Below are positions 31,049 to 43,108 of a stretch of DNA of 64,000 nt, piece after piece. The notes beneath the pieces are model-generated. The model was given only the letters and a program-made list of their open reading frames with translations, did no database searches and was not told the DNA's origin. The DNA is from Shinisaurus crocodilurus (lineage: Eukaryota; Chordata; Lepidosauria; Squamata; Shinisauridae). Position 1 is the first letter of the stretch; every line of letters begins with the position of its first letter. A program made the translations under genes and the position numbers. Where the stretch lies: positions 245,397,797-245,461,796 of the forward strand of contig CM037879.1 in NCBI GenBank assembly GCA_021292165.1. Direction: 5' to 3'.

Positions 31049-31891
31049 CAGGGCTGGTGCTACCATTAGGCGGACTAGGCAGCTGCCTAGAGCGCCAGGC
31101 TAAATGGGGCGCCAGAAGCGCGGGGAAGGGGAGGCGAAAGAAATGCGCCCCTCCCTCTCTCTCCTCCACCTCAGGGCTCCGTCTCCAATCTGGCGCCGCT
31201 GAAGCTTCAGGCAGGCTCCTCCTCACAACCAGCATCAAAAGAGGCAGAGAAGGCGACAGGCTGGAGGAGGCGGAGGCGGGCAGGGGCCAATGATGGGAGG
31301 CTGATGGGCGAAGGGAAGGATGCACCTGCAAACACCTCCTTCGCCTTCCCGGGCAGGGGCCAATGATGGGAGGCTGGTGGGCAAAATCTCCCCCCCCTTC
31401 CTTCCAGACAGTCTAATTTTTCTTCCTTCCTCTTAATCTGTTTTGTCTTTTCCCCTTCTCCAATGGTCTACTTCAGTTCATTTTGTGTTCCTTTCTTTCC
31501 TTCTTTCTTTCTTTTTCATCAGTCTCCCCCCCTCTTCCCCCCTTAATCTTTTTTAAAAATAATCTTTGTGGTTTCCTTTCTCTTTCGCGCACACGCGCTC
31601 CGCTTTCCTCTTCCTTTCCTCCCTTCCTTCGCCGCCTTCCCCCTCTTCTTTCCTTCCTTCCTTCCTTCCTTCCTTTAGCCCTCCCTCCTTCACCCACGCT
31701 CCAAAACGGCTCCGGATCAGCTGGGGTGCCTCGCTTCGCCTCCAGCAGTTCCAGCTGTGCTTAACCGTACAGGTCTAGTCCAAAGTAAGCTCCGAGGGAG
31801 CTGGAGGGAGAGAGGGCTCAAGTGGGAAGGGGGGGGGGCGCTAAATATCTGATTTTGCCTAGGGCGCCAAAGCTGCCTTGCACCGGTCCTG
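31049..31891 (+). mobile_element. hAT MITE, CAGGGCCGG family copy 2
   Basis: Starts CAGGGCTGGTGCTACC, ends GCACCGGTCCTG. Flanks 'gttacagg' and 'gttatagg' match at 7 of 8. Contains a (TTCC)n run near 31654-31677. Confidence 0.9.
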
Positions 31892-32260
31892 GTTATAGGC
31901 AGCCTCATACGATTGCGCTGCCCAGCACTTAAGTGTGGTTCTTCGGAGCGGGAGGGAAGGAGGCTGAGCCACTGCCAGGATACCTCGTACCTTGGTGGGG
32001 CCGGTCTCCTACCCTCCCTGCCCCCTGCAATGCCCCCCAAAGCCTTGCGACCTCAGAACAATGCCCCCCAAAGCCTTGCGACCTTGGAGAAGCAGCCAGC
32101 ATGGTTCTTCCCATGTCAGCTGTGAGTGGGGAGGGGGATCTGAGTGTGGATCCCCAGCTACAAGGTTGGAGCGATTTTCCTACCTCATAGCTGGGAATCC
32201 AAAGAAATCCTATGGCCATCTCGATGCTGTCAAGAGGATATAGGATTGCGCTGCCCATGT
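31892..32260. repeat. MITE-like DNA with short tandem duplication
   Basis: 'aatgccccccaaagccttgcg' occurs at 32028 and again at 32060. Ends contain 'gattgcgctgccca', as in TTAA-type elements. Confidence 0.5.
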
Positions 32261-33331
32261 TTTAGAAAGAAGAAAAATAAACTTCTGCCTGTAGTTCAAA
32301 GAAGTATACATCTATAGGAAATATGTGATTTGGATAGTAAGGGATGGGTAAAAGTGAAGTGAAATGAAATGTGATCTCTTTTGTTTTGATTCTTTTTTTT
32401 TTTTTAATTATTAGCAAAAGGATACAATTCATCAAGAACATTAACTGATGCACAGATGTTCCAAAGCCTAAACCCTAAGCTATGGGTCCCAAGAGATTCT
32501 TTCCTGTAGGTACATTGTGCATTATACAAAGTGTATTCTATTGGATTTTTATAGAATTACACTATGCCAATAAAATCTCAGGGAAGAAGCTCAGAAGGTC
32601 AAACATTTCTGAAAGCAGTATAGCAGAGTGAGGGCAACCATCTTGTTTTTATTCCCTACTAGAGAGGTTAGTCATTTGAGCTGATTTGATTAGCTGCAAG
32701 CCCAGAATAATTATGCAAGGCTTGCAATTTTCAATCCGTCATTTGGGACTTAGAAACAAGCCTTCTCATGCATAATGGTGCTTAGATACAACACAACACT
32801 TCAGAGCCAGAGTGGTATAGGAGACAAGCTATGTTCACCTGGAACAATAAGCCAGAATTCTGGAGAATCCTGGCTTAATATGTACAACAGTGTGCTGGTG
32901 CACACAATCTGTTTGCTCTCACTTTGCTCCTCCCTGCTAGTTTGACCAGGAATGGTTTCTTTAGCTGCTAAAGGGTGTAGAAGCTCTTCCATCAGACCGA
33001 TGGCCGGATTCCTTTTCCAAGAAGCTCTCGGGGGCTGCATTCCAGTCATGGGTGGGAACAAAGGCAAAAAGGGTGGGGCCAATATATCAAAATTACCAGC
33101 ATATTTTCATTTAAAGCTCTTGCTGTCAATAACTAAGCCTTAGGAGGGGCATATCAACCTTTTAGGATGGGGGAAATCCTAAATCCTCCATTTGGGATGG
33201 AGGAGGACATAGGGCAACCAAGCCAGAGTGTGTTTGGGAAGAGGCCAGGCACCTGTCATCTGCAGCCTGGCCCAGCTGTGATGCCTTGCCAGTCAGCACT
33301 GGCTTAAAAGACAGGCTGCAAACATACTTCA
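32261..33331. other. unassigned intergenic DNA
   Basis: Contains a T-run at about 32394. No gene recognised. Confidence 0.4.
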
Positions 33332-33339
33332 GACGCTGG

Positions 33340-33492
33340 CAGGGCCGGTGCAAGGCAGTTTGGTGCCCTAGGCAAGATCAGATATTTAGCGCCCCCCCTT
33401 CCCACTTGAGCTCTCCCTCCCTATTTCTGGCGCCCCCTTTAGCCCTGCGCCCTAGGCAGCTGCCTAGGTGGCCTAATGGTAGCACCGCCCTG
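33340..33492 (-). mobile_element. hAT MITE, CAGGGCCGG family copy 3
   Basis: 153 bp, from CAGGGCCGGTGCAAGG to GTAGCACCGCCCTG. Flanks 'gacgctgg' and 'gatgctgg' match at 7 of 8. Shortest copy. Confidence 0.9.
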
Positions 33493-33500
33493 GATGCTGG

Positions 33501-34338
33501 AAGCCATTGTTGTTGCAGTCAGCCGTAGCCAGACGCTCCTGCCAGCTCCCGGACTGAGACGTGGGCCTTTTGACTCCAGAACGACCTTGACGACTCTTCG
33601 GCCTGCTTCCTAAACCGGTTTGTGCTTTCTTGACTTCAGATACTTATTTTGGCTGCTAACCTTGGACTGTGATAAGGACTACGGCTTATCTCTGGACCAG
33701 ACTAATTTACAACAGTATAAATGCTGGGAAACCACCAAGCAATGGGTTTGGGGGAAATGGGCATGACTGTCTGGGGGGCCAAATTGAGACCTCAGGATGG
33801 CTGGATTTGGCCCGGGCCTGAGGTTCTGCACAGCTGTTTTGGCGTGTTGTCCAAACCAGGGGATCTATTTTGTTGCTCCCCTTACAAGCTGGGATCACAA
33901 ACCAGGGCTTTTTCTTGGTTTATGAATCCTGCTTGTTCGGGAACTACAAGATAGGATCCCCAGTTTGGACAACATGCTCAACAAACGCTTCCTAATTTAG
34001 TGGTCATGCTAGAAGGGAGGAGCAAAGGGGGGAACGATGAGCTGAATTACCATGTTTTAGCCTCCTGTGTCATATTAACTTTGTCAGGATAGATTGGATT
34101 AACTCCATCCATGTATGCCATCCTGACTTTCTTATGGGAAAGACTGAATGGCCATGCTGGCTGGGGATGATAGGAGTTGTAGTCTGTGGAGAAGAAGCCT
34201 GACAGAACATACACTTTGCCCCACATACCACCTGCATAATCCCTGCCGGGGTGGAGGAGCCTGGTGAACTTTGCATTTCCTCCCAAGAGGCCTGGTGGGG
34301 GCCTCTGAGTCTGCGACACATTCAAATGCTGATGGTTT
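33501..34338. other. non-coding, palindromic repeat fragments
   Basis: 'ccaaaccaggggatc' and 'gatccccagtttgg' form an inverted pair (about 33853 and 33955). A piece of the 'gggagttgtagtc' MITE family is at about 34145-34185. Confidence 0.5.
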
Positions 34339-34339
34339 T

Positions 34340-35096
34340 TGTGAAGGATCAGCAACAGGATCCTTTGCGTGAGTTCGGCAATTATAGGGTTAACCGGCAA
34401 TGAGATACGGTCTGTATCAGCTTTCGCGTACAAGAGGAAAACCACAGCCCTTTAAATGACCAAATAAGGCTTTTATTTGTTTATACAATAACACAGACGG
34501 AACTAGCAGCTCTTTAGGAATACTACGCTGTCAACACGACCTTAGCTGACCCCCGTCTTACCCAATGAGCAGGCTCCCAGGCTAGCAGATTGAATCAGGT
34601 CAATATCCTCAGATCAGAGACAATACTCTCAGTCAGTTTCAGCCTAGCCCCAGATCGGCGCTTCGTGGATGAGAACGGTGTACCCGGACGGCTTTCTTTA
34701 AGGTGGATCTGGCCCTGGCGTACCCGTGGTTCCCAACAACCCTCTACCGGAAGGGAGAGGGGTTTTCTACCCCGGATTTCCCACTCTCCCCGCCCTCTAG
34801 GTCAGGTGGGGGCTTATGCCTGCCCCTTCGTTTCAGGTGGGCTTATTCCTGCCCGGGAAGAAGGTGACGTAGTGGTACTTTGCAGCAATTTGAGACTGCC
34901 CTGCGCGTTGATGGTCCTTGATGGTCCTTCCTGGACTTTTGTGGATCTCCACCGAGGCCCTCCTTTGTTGGGGATGACGACTTGTCTGGTTGCTTCCCCG
35001 GTTCCCCGGTGATCTCATCCCTCCTCCCTCGCCCCCCTCCCTTAGGGGAAATGTGTGTGTGTGCGCGTGCAAACTGGTGTTTGGGCTTTCTCCACA
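34340..35096 (-). mobile_element. solo LTR, minus orientation (copy 2)
   Basis: 757 bp from TGTGAAGGATC to TTTCTCCACA, with perfect 5-bp duplications 'gtttt' (34335-34339 and 35097-35101). Viral-sense AATAAA at 34472-34477. Confidence 0.9.
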
Positions 35097-35512
35097 GTTT
35101 TCCCAAGTGCCCTCAATGGTTTTACAAGCACCCTCAATCGCCTCCCCAAGCATCCTTAATGGGCTATGGTCAAGACTGCACCCAAAGCCACCTCACCCCC
35201 TCCTGCCTGGCCGGACCAGTTTGTCCTGCCTGAGGAGGGAGGGGTCGTGCTATCGAGAGGGGGGGGCAAGAGAGGGGGTAAAACAGGCAGCCCTGGCTAC
35301 TGCTCGTTGTTGGAAGCAAGGTGCAAAGAAGCATGGAGCGGGTCGCCGGCTCAGGCCAGCCCAGACATTCAACCCCCAAGCGGAGCACCTGAGTATGCTG
35401 GCGTAAGTTCTCAGTTGCTAGTTTAGACTAGTGTAGGTTCTCGGATGTTAGCTTAGACTAGCGTAGGTTCTCGGTTGTTGTTTTGTAGTTCTGACCGTGT
35501 GTAACAAAGGTA

Positions 35513-35757
35513 CAGTAATACCTTGGATTGCAAGTAACTTGGTCTGAGAACATTTTGCAAGACAAGCAAATTTTTTTTATAAATTTTGACTTGATAAACA
35601 AGCGACGTCTTGCAATACAAGTAGGGATGTAACTGCTCGCCTCGAGCGGGCCGAAATCGGCCCCACTCTCACCTGCCAGAGACTCGCTTTGATATAAGAG
35701 TGTTTTGGATTACAACAGTTCCGGAATGAATTATGCTTGCAATCCAAGGTATTACTG
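35513..35757 (+). mobile_element. pogo/Tigger-like MITE, copy 2
   Basis: 245 bp between TA duplications, with CAGTAATACCTTGGATTG at both ends. Contains a GC-rich segment 'ctcgcctcgagcgggccg' shared with copy 4. Confidence 0.88.
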
Positions 35758-36189
35758 TATTCCATTCTGTCAGTTTCATTCCCTTATCTCCCTACCCAAT
35801 TTGTAATTGACTAATCCCTCAATAAACTTCCTTTTGTAGTTTCTCTCTGACTCAGTGCTAAATTCCAGTGTTTATGAGCTGAGTCAGGGATTCCGTGCAG
35901 TGCAGCAAGATCAAGGCTGCCAGTGGAAGCCGGGGATCTCCTGTGTTCTGCAGCAAGGGTGGCAGTCCTTCACATAGTCCAATATACATCTTGAGGGCAT
36001 GAGGTTGCAGAAGGCTGTGATAAATTATATTCTCTCCTAGTTGGGACAAATATGGCTTGTGACACTGTGTTTGGGTTTTTTTTGGTATCCCCCCCCCCCG
36101 GCATTTTAGCTTAAGTTTTAAATTGTTCAATGGTATCCAGTTTTCAGTGTCCAGTTCACTGGATACTTCAAATTGTGGAGTGTCCATTG

Positions 36190-37050
36190 CCTGGTGCCTA
36201 CTTTGTTGACTTTTCAGTGCCAGGCAAAGACCTTTTTATACTCCCAGGCCTCTTAAAATATTTTTAACTGCTGCTTTTAAGATATGTTTTAACTGCTGCT
36301 TGTTTTTATTTTTAGTGATATGTTTAATGCTGTGTTTTAAAATCGTCTTTTTCATGTTCCAGCTGCCTAGATATTTATCTCTTCTTTTAAAATTCTTTAA
36401 AATTATTGTTGCTGCTTTTAAAACTTAAAAAAAATATTTTGTTTTATACTTGGTTTTATTGTATTTGTTTTTTATTATGTATGTTGCCCTGAGAGCTTTG
36501 ACTGTATGTGTACCTAGCTATACACATATTACACCTATGTTATAGAAACTGCACTGATTGCCTATTAGCTACTGAGCCATGTTCAAGGTTTTGTTGTTGA
36601 CATTCAAAACTCTAAACAACTTGGGGCCAGGGTAGCTACATATATTCCCTATTTATACCAGATCGACCCCTGAGATCTTCCAAGGAGGCCTTAGTGGTCA
36701 TTCCATGATCAATTGTATGTCATCAGGTAATGACGTGTAAACAGGCCTTCTCAGTAGTGGCACCCACTCTCTGGAACACCCTCCCACATGTGGTGCAAGA
36801 GGTGGAAACTGTGTCAAGCTTCAAACGCCTCTTGAAAGTATATTTGTTCACTCAGGCTTTACCTGACTTGTAACTGATCATGACACACACTTGTCTGTTT
36901 TACTGCTTTTGTTGTAATGTTTTTAAGTTATTACTGTTTTATACCATTTTTATATTGGTTTTTATATCGTATTGTATGTGTTTTTATGTAAACTGCTTGG
37001 AAATCCTGGGATGTCAAGCGATATAGAAGCAGCTTAAATAAAATAAACAT
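36190..37050 (+). repeat. LINE 3' fragments, sense
   Basis: A LINE tail at about 36190-36500 is followed by a second fragment at about 36540-37050. The latter, conceptually translated, recalls the C-terminus of L2-like RT ('PTLWNTLPHVV'). It ends in a LINE-like 3' UTR and 'aaataaaataaa'. Confidence 0.6.
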
Positions 37051-37411
37051 AGGACAAGTCATAAATTGAATAAATGAATAAAATATTGGTATTCTTTTTA
37101 AAGATTTCACACTATATGAGAGAAACTGTTGCTTAGGGGGGAAATTAGCAACTGTTTTCAAAACAATGGGGTTTGTAGATGAAATATGCTTCATAAACAC
37201 ACACATGTAAAGTATTATAATTCTTCTAATACATTAGTAACACCAACTGCTCAGTGTTTTTGACTTGCTGCACAGAGATTTCAGTACTCAGAGCAAAGGG
37301 AAATGGGCACTGTTCAGTTAGTGCTTAATCATAGCTATCAACTCACAACTACTTCTAAGAATGAAATGAAACTTGTCAGTTGTGAATTGACAAGTTTCAT
37401 TGATAGAGGTA

Positions 37412-37654
37412 CAGTCATGCCTTGGATTGAGAGCATAATTCGTTCCGGAAACGTGCTTGTAATCCGAAACACTCTTATATCAAAACGAAATTTCCCCCAA
37501 AAAAATTTTACAGAGATTTTTAATTTAAGCTGTACTACAGTACTTGTATTGCAAGACGTCGCTTGTATATCAAGTTAAAAAATAAATAAATAAAAATTTG
37601 CTTGTCTTGCAAAACGCTCTCAAACCAAGTTACTTGCAACCCAAGGTATTACTG
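37412..37654 (-). mobile_element. pogo/Tigger-like MITE, copy 3
   Basis: 243 bp between TA duplications. It is the complement of copy 1 in layout. Confidence 0.88.
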
Positions 37655-37802
37655 TAGCTGGTTTTGACTTGCCAACTTTTTCTAGTGAACTCTTTCCAAA
37701 CCAAACTAACATTTATTGTATCTTAGCAATTTGCCATTATACACAGTTACAACTCTGCTAATAGATCTTCAGAAATTAAATTTTCCTTACATCCTTTAAA
37801 CT

Positions 37803-38069
37803 TTACAGAATGCATCTGTAAAACATTAACAAGGAATTTAGATGTTCCAAAGGATATATTTTTGTCAGTATTAGACAACAGAAAACAACCTTTACAAAGG
37901 ATGACCATCCCTTCAATGGTTTTATCAATGGAGGAATGTATTTAATTCTAAGATAATTATAAATAGAACACTCTAAAAGTACATGAGTAATATCTTCGAC
38001 TGATACAGAGTTGCAACCACATACTCTATCCTTAAGCCAACCCACCCAATCAGCCAGAGGAAAAAACAT
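37803..38069 (-). pseudogene. LINE ORF2 C-terminal remnant
   Basis: The 88-codon frame shows C-x-C...VEDITHVLLECSIYNYLRIKYI. This matches the Cys/His-containing C-terminus (C-x-C, H, C) found in several non-LTR retrotransposon RTs. No other part of the element is seen in frame. Family not assigned. Confidence 0.55.
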
Positions 38070-38184
38070 TTGAACTTGCCCAAGTAAAGGCTACCTTCAT
38101 TTTAATACTTGGCAGGTCTACTCTTTCACCAGACTCTTCTTCCGCCTTTTTTTTTTTTTTTTTTTTTACACCACAGAAAATACA

Positions 38185-38325
38185 TTAAGGGTGTAATCTT
38201 ATGCAAGTTTAGAAAGAAAAAGGCCTACAACTACCAGCATGCCCCGGCTAGCAGCTGGCTGGGGCATGCTGGGAGTTGTAGGCCTTTTTTCTGTCTAAAC
38301 TTGCATAGATAGGACTGTGCCTTAA
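38185..38325. mobile_element. TTAA-type foldback MITE, near-perfect hairpin
   Basis: TTAA at both ends. Arms 'atgcaagtttag.aagaaaaaggcctacaactaccagcatgcccc' and its complement form a hairpin over almost the full 140 bp. piggyBac elements use TTAA targets; membership here is inferred from that only. Confidence 0.88.
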
Positions 38326-38594
38326 GGTGGGAAAGAAGGAATAGGTTGTATCTTTTGAGTGCTAGGAGCTGTCCATCTGGAAGCAACTTTGAGTAAAGCA
38401 GTTGACTGGAAAATAAAGCATGTGCTCCTTTGTGTTTCTGCACAATCACTTTCTCGATCTCTGGCTCACCCCTTACATATGAAAGCAAAAAGTGCTTTTG
38501 GGGGCAGCTGCTCAAGTCATGAGGTTATCTTGCCACCCAGTCTCATGGGTTTCTTATCTCACTGAAGGTAGATATACACAAATTTCTCAGAGGC

Positions 38595-38685
38595 TGCAAT
38601 CTTATGCAAATGTACTTGGAAGTAAGCCCCTTTGAACCCAGTGGAGCTTATTTCTCAGTAAATATGCTTAGGATTGCTCTCTACA
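38595..38685. repeat. palindromic TTAA MITE relic
   Basis: 'ggctgcaatcttatgcaaatgtacttggaagtaagcccc' to 'taggattgctct'. Confidence 0.6.
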
Positions 38686-39174
38686 CAGTAAACAGAAGCT
38701 GTAGTATAGGTACATTCTGTGGTGCATTGTTTTACAAGTTGTTTGTCTAGTAGTATGAATGAAAAGGGTATAATAATGTATCTCCTTTGTAGCCATTTGA
38801 AGAGAGTGCCTTTGAGAACATCAGGTTCCATGTCTATGGGCACAGGGCTGAACTTGAAAGCAGTCATAGATTTTCTGATGATTCTTTCATTCTGTGGACT
38901 TTAAAATGCCTTCGTCTGTCCTCTGTGCAGTAACCATTAAGGAACAGAAACTGCTGACGGTGGGGGGAAAAAGTTTCCACTGTTCTACCACAGCTGAACA
39001 CAGAATGATTAGGTAGTGAGGCAGCCGCCCCAGGCAGCTGATTTCTGATATCATGAAAGGGCACTAAATTGTTAGTTATTATTTAGCCATTAGATCAGTT
39101 TAGCCATTAGATCAGTTATTCAAATATTATGGGGATTTTTTTTTACTAGTCTTTTATAAATAGCCTCCAGCTAT

Positions 39175-39436
39175 TATAAATGGGTATTTCCCTACCATTA
39201 GGCAGAATGAGGCACGCTTCCTCTGGCGACATATCCTGGGGAAATGGGGAATGATGGACGACAGAGTGGTGTGTGCCAGAGCCTGCCTTGTGCCCCCTAA
39301 GCTATCCTCAGGTGTGGCAGACAGTGCTGTCCTGTCCCATTGCCCATCTTGACAGCTGCTGTACATGGAATGCAGGGGCAGGAGGAGAGAAAATGCCCTT
39401 TGCCTCAGGCAGCAAAATGTCTTGGGCCAGTCCTTT
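39175..39436 (-). repeat. hAT-like MITE relic
   Basis: 'ccattaggcagaatgaggc' at one end and 'ggcagcaaaatgtcttgggccagtcct' at the other match the ends of 10308-10558. Confidence 0.55.
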
Positions 39437-39547
39437 ATCATTCCAGATTCCACTGTATGTCTCAGTTCCTAGTCTATCCTTTCCCACATCCTCTCCCAAT
39501 CCCACCTTTCCCCACATCCTCTCCTGATCTCACCAGTCTCGGGGTGT

Positions 39548-39665
39548 ACTACTTTTGGCCTCCATATGTTTTGGCCTATAAGTCCCATCAGCCCTAGCCA
39601 GCATAGCCAATGCTGAGAGTTTATGGGAGTTGTAGGCCAAAACATCTGAAGGACCAGAAGTTGCC
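39548..39665. repeat. foldback MITE, 'actacaactcccat' family
   Basis: 'atgttttggcctataagtcccatcagcc' pairs with 'gggagttgtaggccaaaacat'. Confidence 0.7.
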
Positions 39666-40404
39666 TGCTCCAGTCCATTTCATGCCACTTCTGTGTCCAC
39701 TTACCGTACCTCCTCTATACTTTTCACACATTTTCTGACAGTAGCCTTTGTTCCTCCTTAGCCCTTAGTGTGTACCTTTTCCTTCCTATTTGTTCCAAAC
39801 TGTTATGGCTCCCTCTTTGTGCCCCTTTCCTGCAGTTCCTGCATCTGCCTTATTGCTTTCTAGAAGTGTATATGCATGTACAATATCAAATTCCATCAAT
39901 TCAGATTTAACCTTAACTCTGCTCATGAAACACAAGCTTGTCAGAAATGTATTGTTTTCATTATTAGCTAAAAAAAACAACAGAGGCTAAACACACTCAA
40001 TATTAAAATATTAGTGCAATAGTACTTAAAAAGAATATTATAGCATCAATTAAGAAATTATATTTTAAAAACTCACTGCTTTTCCAGTCACTACCATTTT
40101 AGCAATGTGTTTGTTTTTTTTGATCTGCAGATTTGCCCTAAAATATTTTCACACATTTTAATACATTTCTGTAAGTTCTAAAGTAATTACATAATTGTGC
40201 TTAAATAAACAAGGCCTTTAGTACCAGTTAAATTATTCTTTTTTTTTTTTTAATCAACTGGGGGCGGGGGGGGGGGAATGAAGAACAAATTTGCTCAAGT
40301 GAGTCATATTTTCCCCATTCACATGGTTATGTCATGTCCTCTTGGCCACTTGGTAATAACCCAAACAGTCTAGGCCAAGGGGGTAGGCAGGAGGTACCGT
40401 AGTT

Positions 40405-40505
40405 ACTTCTCCAGATGTTTTGGACTTCAGATCCCAGCATTCCTAACCAGGAGTTTAAACCCCAGCTGGCAGGAGTGGAGTTGAAATCCAAAAAAATCTG
40501 GAGAT
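40405..40505. repeat. foldback MITE, same family
   Basis: 'ccagatgttttggacttcagatcccagcattc' pairs with 'gagttgaaatccaaaaaaatctgg'. Confidence 0.6.
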
Positions 40506-41167
40506 CTATCTTCTGCCCATCTCTGGTCTAGGCAATGCTGGGGAACAAACCTTAAAGGTGTAAATAGGAACTACGGTAATCCAGCCCAATAGTTCAATTA
40601 AGTAAGTTTATTAAAGATAAAAACAGGGTAGAGGAAAAAAACAAGTGAGTATGCACAATGAAACAGGACACAAAATCCTATACCAGCAATCCTGCTCTGC
40701 TTAAAATCTGCAATGTGTAAGCTAAGAGAGCAATGTACATCCGGATTCCTTGTTGGCAATCTGTAGAGCTTCTTGCTCTGGTCAAGATGGTTGGAGGGAA
40801 GGAACAACTCAGAATGGCATTTTGCCAGATTTTATGCTGTTTGGCTTGAGGTGACTTTGTCTTTGATAGCAGCAATTGAATTGACAAATGGGCATCAAGT
40901 CATGTAGACAACAGAAGCTCAAGGAAGAGGACAATCAGTGGCAGTGTTTAGTTTGGTGAGAAGAACAGGGATGTACCTAATCCTTCTCTGTCAGACAGCT
41001 TTGTGTATCTGAGGTGGGCAGCTGGATGGGATAGGACAGGACAGTTTGCACCAAAAGGAAGCTGTTTCTAGTCAATATAGGGAAATCTAAAATGTGAGCT
41101 TCATCATGACAGAAGACATATGAAAAAGTAAATCAAATAGAGGAGACAAGTTCTAGAGCTAATCAAT

Positions 41168-41168
<1 letters not shown>
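40506..41168. other. unassigned intergenic DNA
   Basis: No gene or repeat recognised. Confidence 0.4.

Positions 41169-41199
<31 letters not shown>
41169..41199. repeat. (TG)n microsatellite
   Basis: About 15 TG units. Confidence 0.95.
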
Positions 41200-41201
<2 letters not shown>

Positions 41202-41692
41202 ATGTGTGTACACAAGGAATAATAGTCTGGTATTGACTTATCAGCACCTTTTGGTTGAAGCTATTTTGCAATTGTCATTTTACTGTGGGAAGTACGTGCA
41301 TTTCCTCTTCTGGGCCAGAGTAGAGCCTATTTTTGTATCTGGAACTTTCTCATCATATATGCTAGGAAGAGCACTAGAACTGCAGTCTGTTTGAATATTC
41401 AAAATGATGTGAATCATTTTGCAACATATTCCATTTCAGTTACTTCTGTCATTTTTCCCCCCTACAGATGTTGGCCTGATTTTACACGTACCAAATTTTT
41501 TTCTGAATAGCCTAGCAGATAAAATTTAGATAAGTAATCTTTGCTCAGAAATGATACTTGGGTAAAAAGGATGCTGATTGTAACGCTATCACTCTTCCTG
41601 ATTACACAAAGAAAATGTGAATAAAATATAATAATAGGGTAACAGTTGTCAAATAGAAAAAAAAATGAATAGCTTAGTTATATACATATAGT

Positions 41693-41776
41693 TCATAGAT
41701 TCATAGAGTTGGAAGGGGCCTACAAGGCCATCAAGTCCAACCCCCTGCTCAATGCAGGAAACTAGAGGAGGCGTTC
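41693..41776 (-). repeat. CR1-like LINE 3' end, antisense
   Basis: 'tcatagattcatagagttggaaggggcctacaaggccatcaagtccaacccc' is the classic complement of an amniote CR1-type 3' end with repeated 'tatga' tail. Confidence 0.8.
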
Positions 41777-41848
41777 CCCATCCAAGTAATAACCAGACCT
41801 GACCCTGCTTAGCTTTCCACACTCAGACAAGCTGAGCCAGCGTGATGG
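41777..41848 (-). repeat. 5S rRNA-derived fragment
   Basis: 'ccatccaagtaataaccagacctgaccctgcttagct' is the complement of the 5S internal region, decayed, fused directly to the CR1-like fragment. Confidence 0.75.
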
Positions 41849-41869
41849 TTTCTTTTTCACTGGACTCAT

Positions 41870-42570
41870 CTATGGATTAATAAAATTTATTATCTTTCTA
41901 AAATGTATGTGAGATAGGGGGAAAGAGTAGCAGCCATTACTACCGAGCATTATTGTTGAGAAAAGAATTCAGTATATTGTAAAGACAACATCAGATTGTT
42001 TTCTGTTCTGGGATAATGCCACATTTATAAAATAGGACAAATCCATGAATAGAATGTGGCAAATATAAGAAATCCTGCACACAGAATTGACTTCCAGAAG
42101 AATTGTGTCAACAGCCTATTCAGATGTAATTTTGCCACATATATGTGAACACAAAATTAGTTTAAAAAGTCACGTATGTATATATAATGTTATGCTCGAA
42201 TTGACCCAAGTTGCAGGATATCTATAATTTGCATCTATTGCTTCATTTTACTTCAATTATATCAAGCAAAATGTATTTAAACATCCAAATTACTCTACAC
42301 AATAAAGTATTCTCAAGAAAGCATTCTCATCCTCATACAATTTAACATTGTATTTTAAGTTTTTTGTTAGAACATACCTTCTTACAATTTTTCTGTCCAG
42401 ACTAACTTACATCCCATTGATTTCAATGGGCCCGTTCCAAGTATGACTAAGACCAGATCACACCCAAAGTGTTGAAAGACTTGTGGAGGATCAAACCTTC
42501 ACAATGTCAGGCCCCATATGAGTAAAAAATTGAAATAGGTACAGTGCACACAGTTTTCCTTAGTGTGCTT
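41870..42570. other. unassigned intergenic DNA
   Basis: Only a short 'cccattgatttcaatgggcc' palindrome (about 42413-42433) is noted. Confidence 0.4.
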
Positions 42571-42584
42571 TCCCCTGAAGGTCT

Positions 42585-42660
42585 ACCAGCCTGGACTGAA
42601 GAATGCCGGGAGTTATAGGACTTTTTTTCTGTCTAAGCATGCATAGGATTGTGCCCTTGG
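42585..42660. repeat. half of a TTAA foldback MITE
   Basis: 'gccgggagttataggactttttttctgtctaagcatgcataggattgtgccc' matches the right half of the 25292 and 38185 elements. Confidence 0.65.
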
Positions 42661-42847
42661 TTTCTTAACTGAATAGTTTGCTATCAGTTATTCAAATTAT
42701 TCAGGTCTGAGGATGTTCTGCACTTCTGCATTAAGATGCTGAGATAGCATCCAGAACAATCACAATTTTATACAATTTTATATAGATATCTTCAAGAAAA
42801 CAGGAAACCAAGAAGGCAGGGAGTAGTCAGCATAGGACTTCTTCATA

Positions 42848-43106
42848 CAGTAATACCTTGGATTGCAAGCATAATTCGTTCCGGAACCGTGCTTTTAATC
42901 CAAAACACTCTTATATCAAAGCGAGTCTCTGGCGAGCGTGAGCAGGGCCGATTTCGGCCCGCTACGCCTGCTCGAGGCGAGCGGTTACATCCCTACGGCG
43001 GTCTTGCAAGACCTTGCTCGTTTATTAAGTCAAAATTTTAAAAAATATTTTGCTTGTCTTGCAAAACGCTCTCAGACCAAGTTACTTGCAATCCAAGGTA
43101 TTACTG
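42848..43106 (-). mobile_element. pogo/Tigger-like MITE, copy 4
   Basis: 259 bp between TA duplications, CAGTAATACCTTGGATTG at both ends. Carries the GC-rich 'gaggcgagcggttacatccctac' segment shared with copy 2. Confidence 0.88.
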
Positions 43107-43108
43107 TA

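Noticed and set aside
34590..35012. 140-codon + strand frame
   Set aside because: It lies inside the solo LTR 34340-35096, antisense to it, without recognisable domains.
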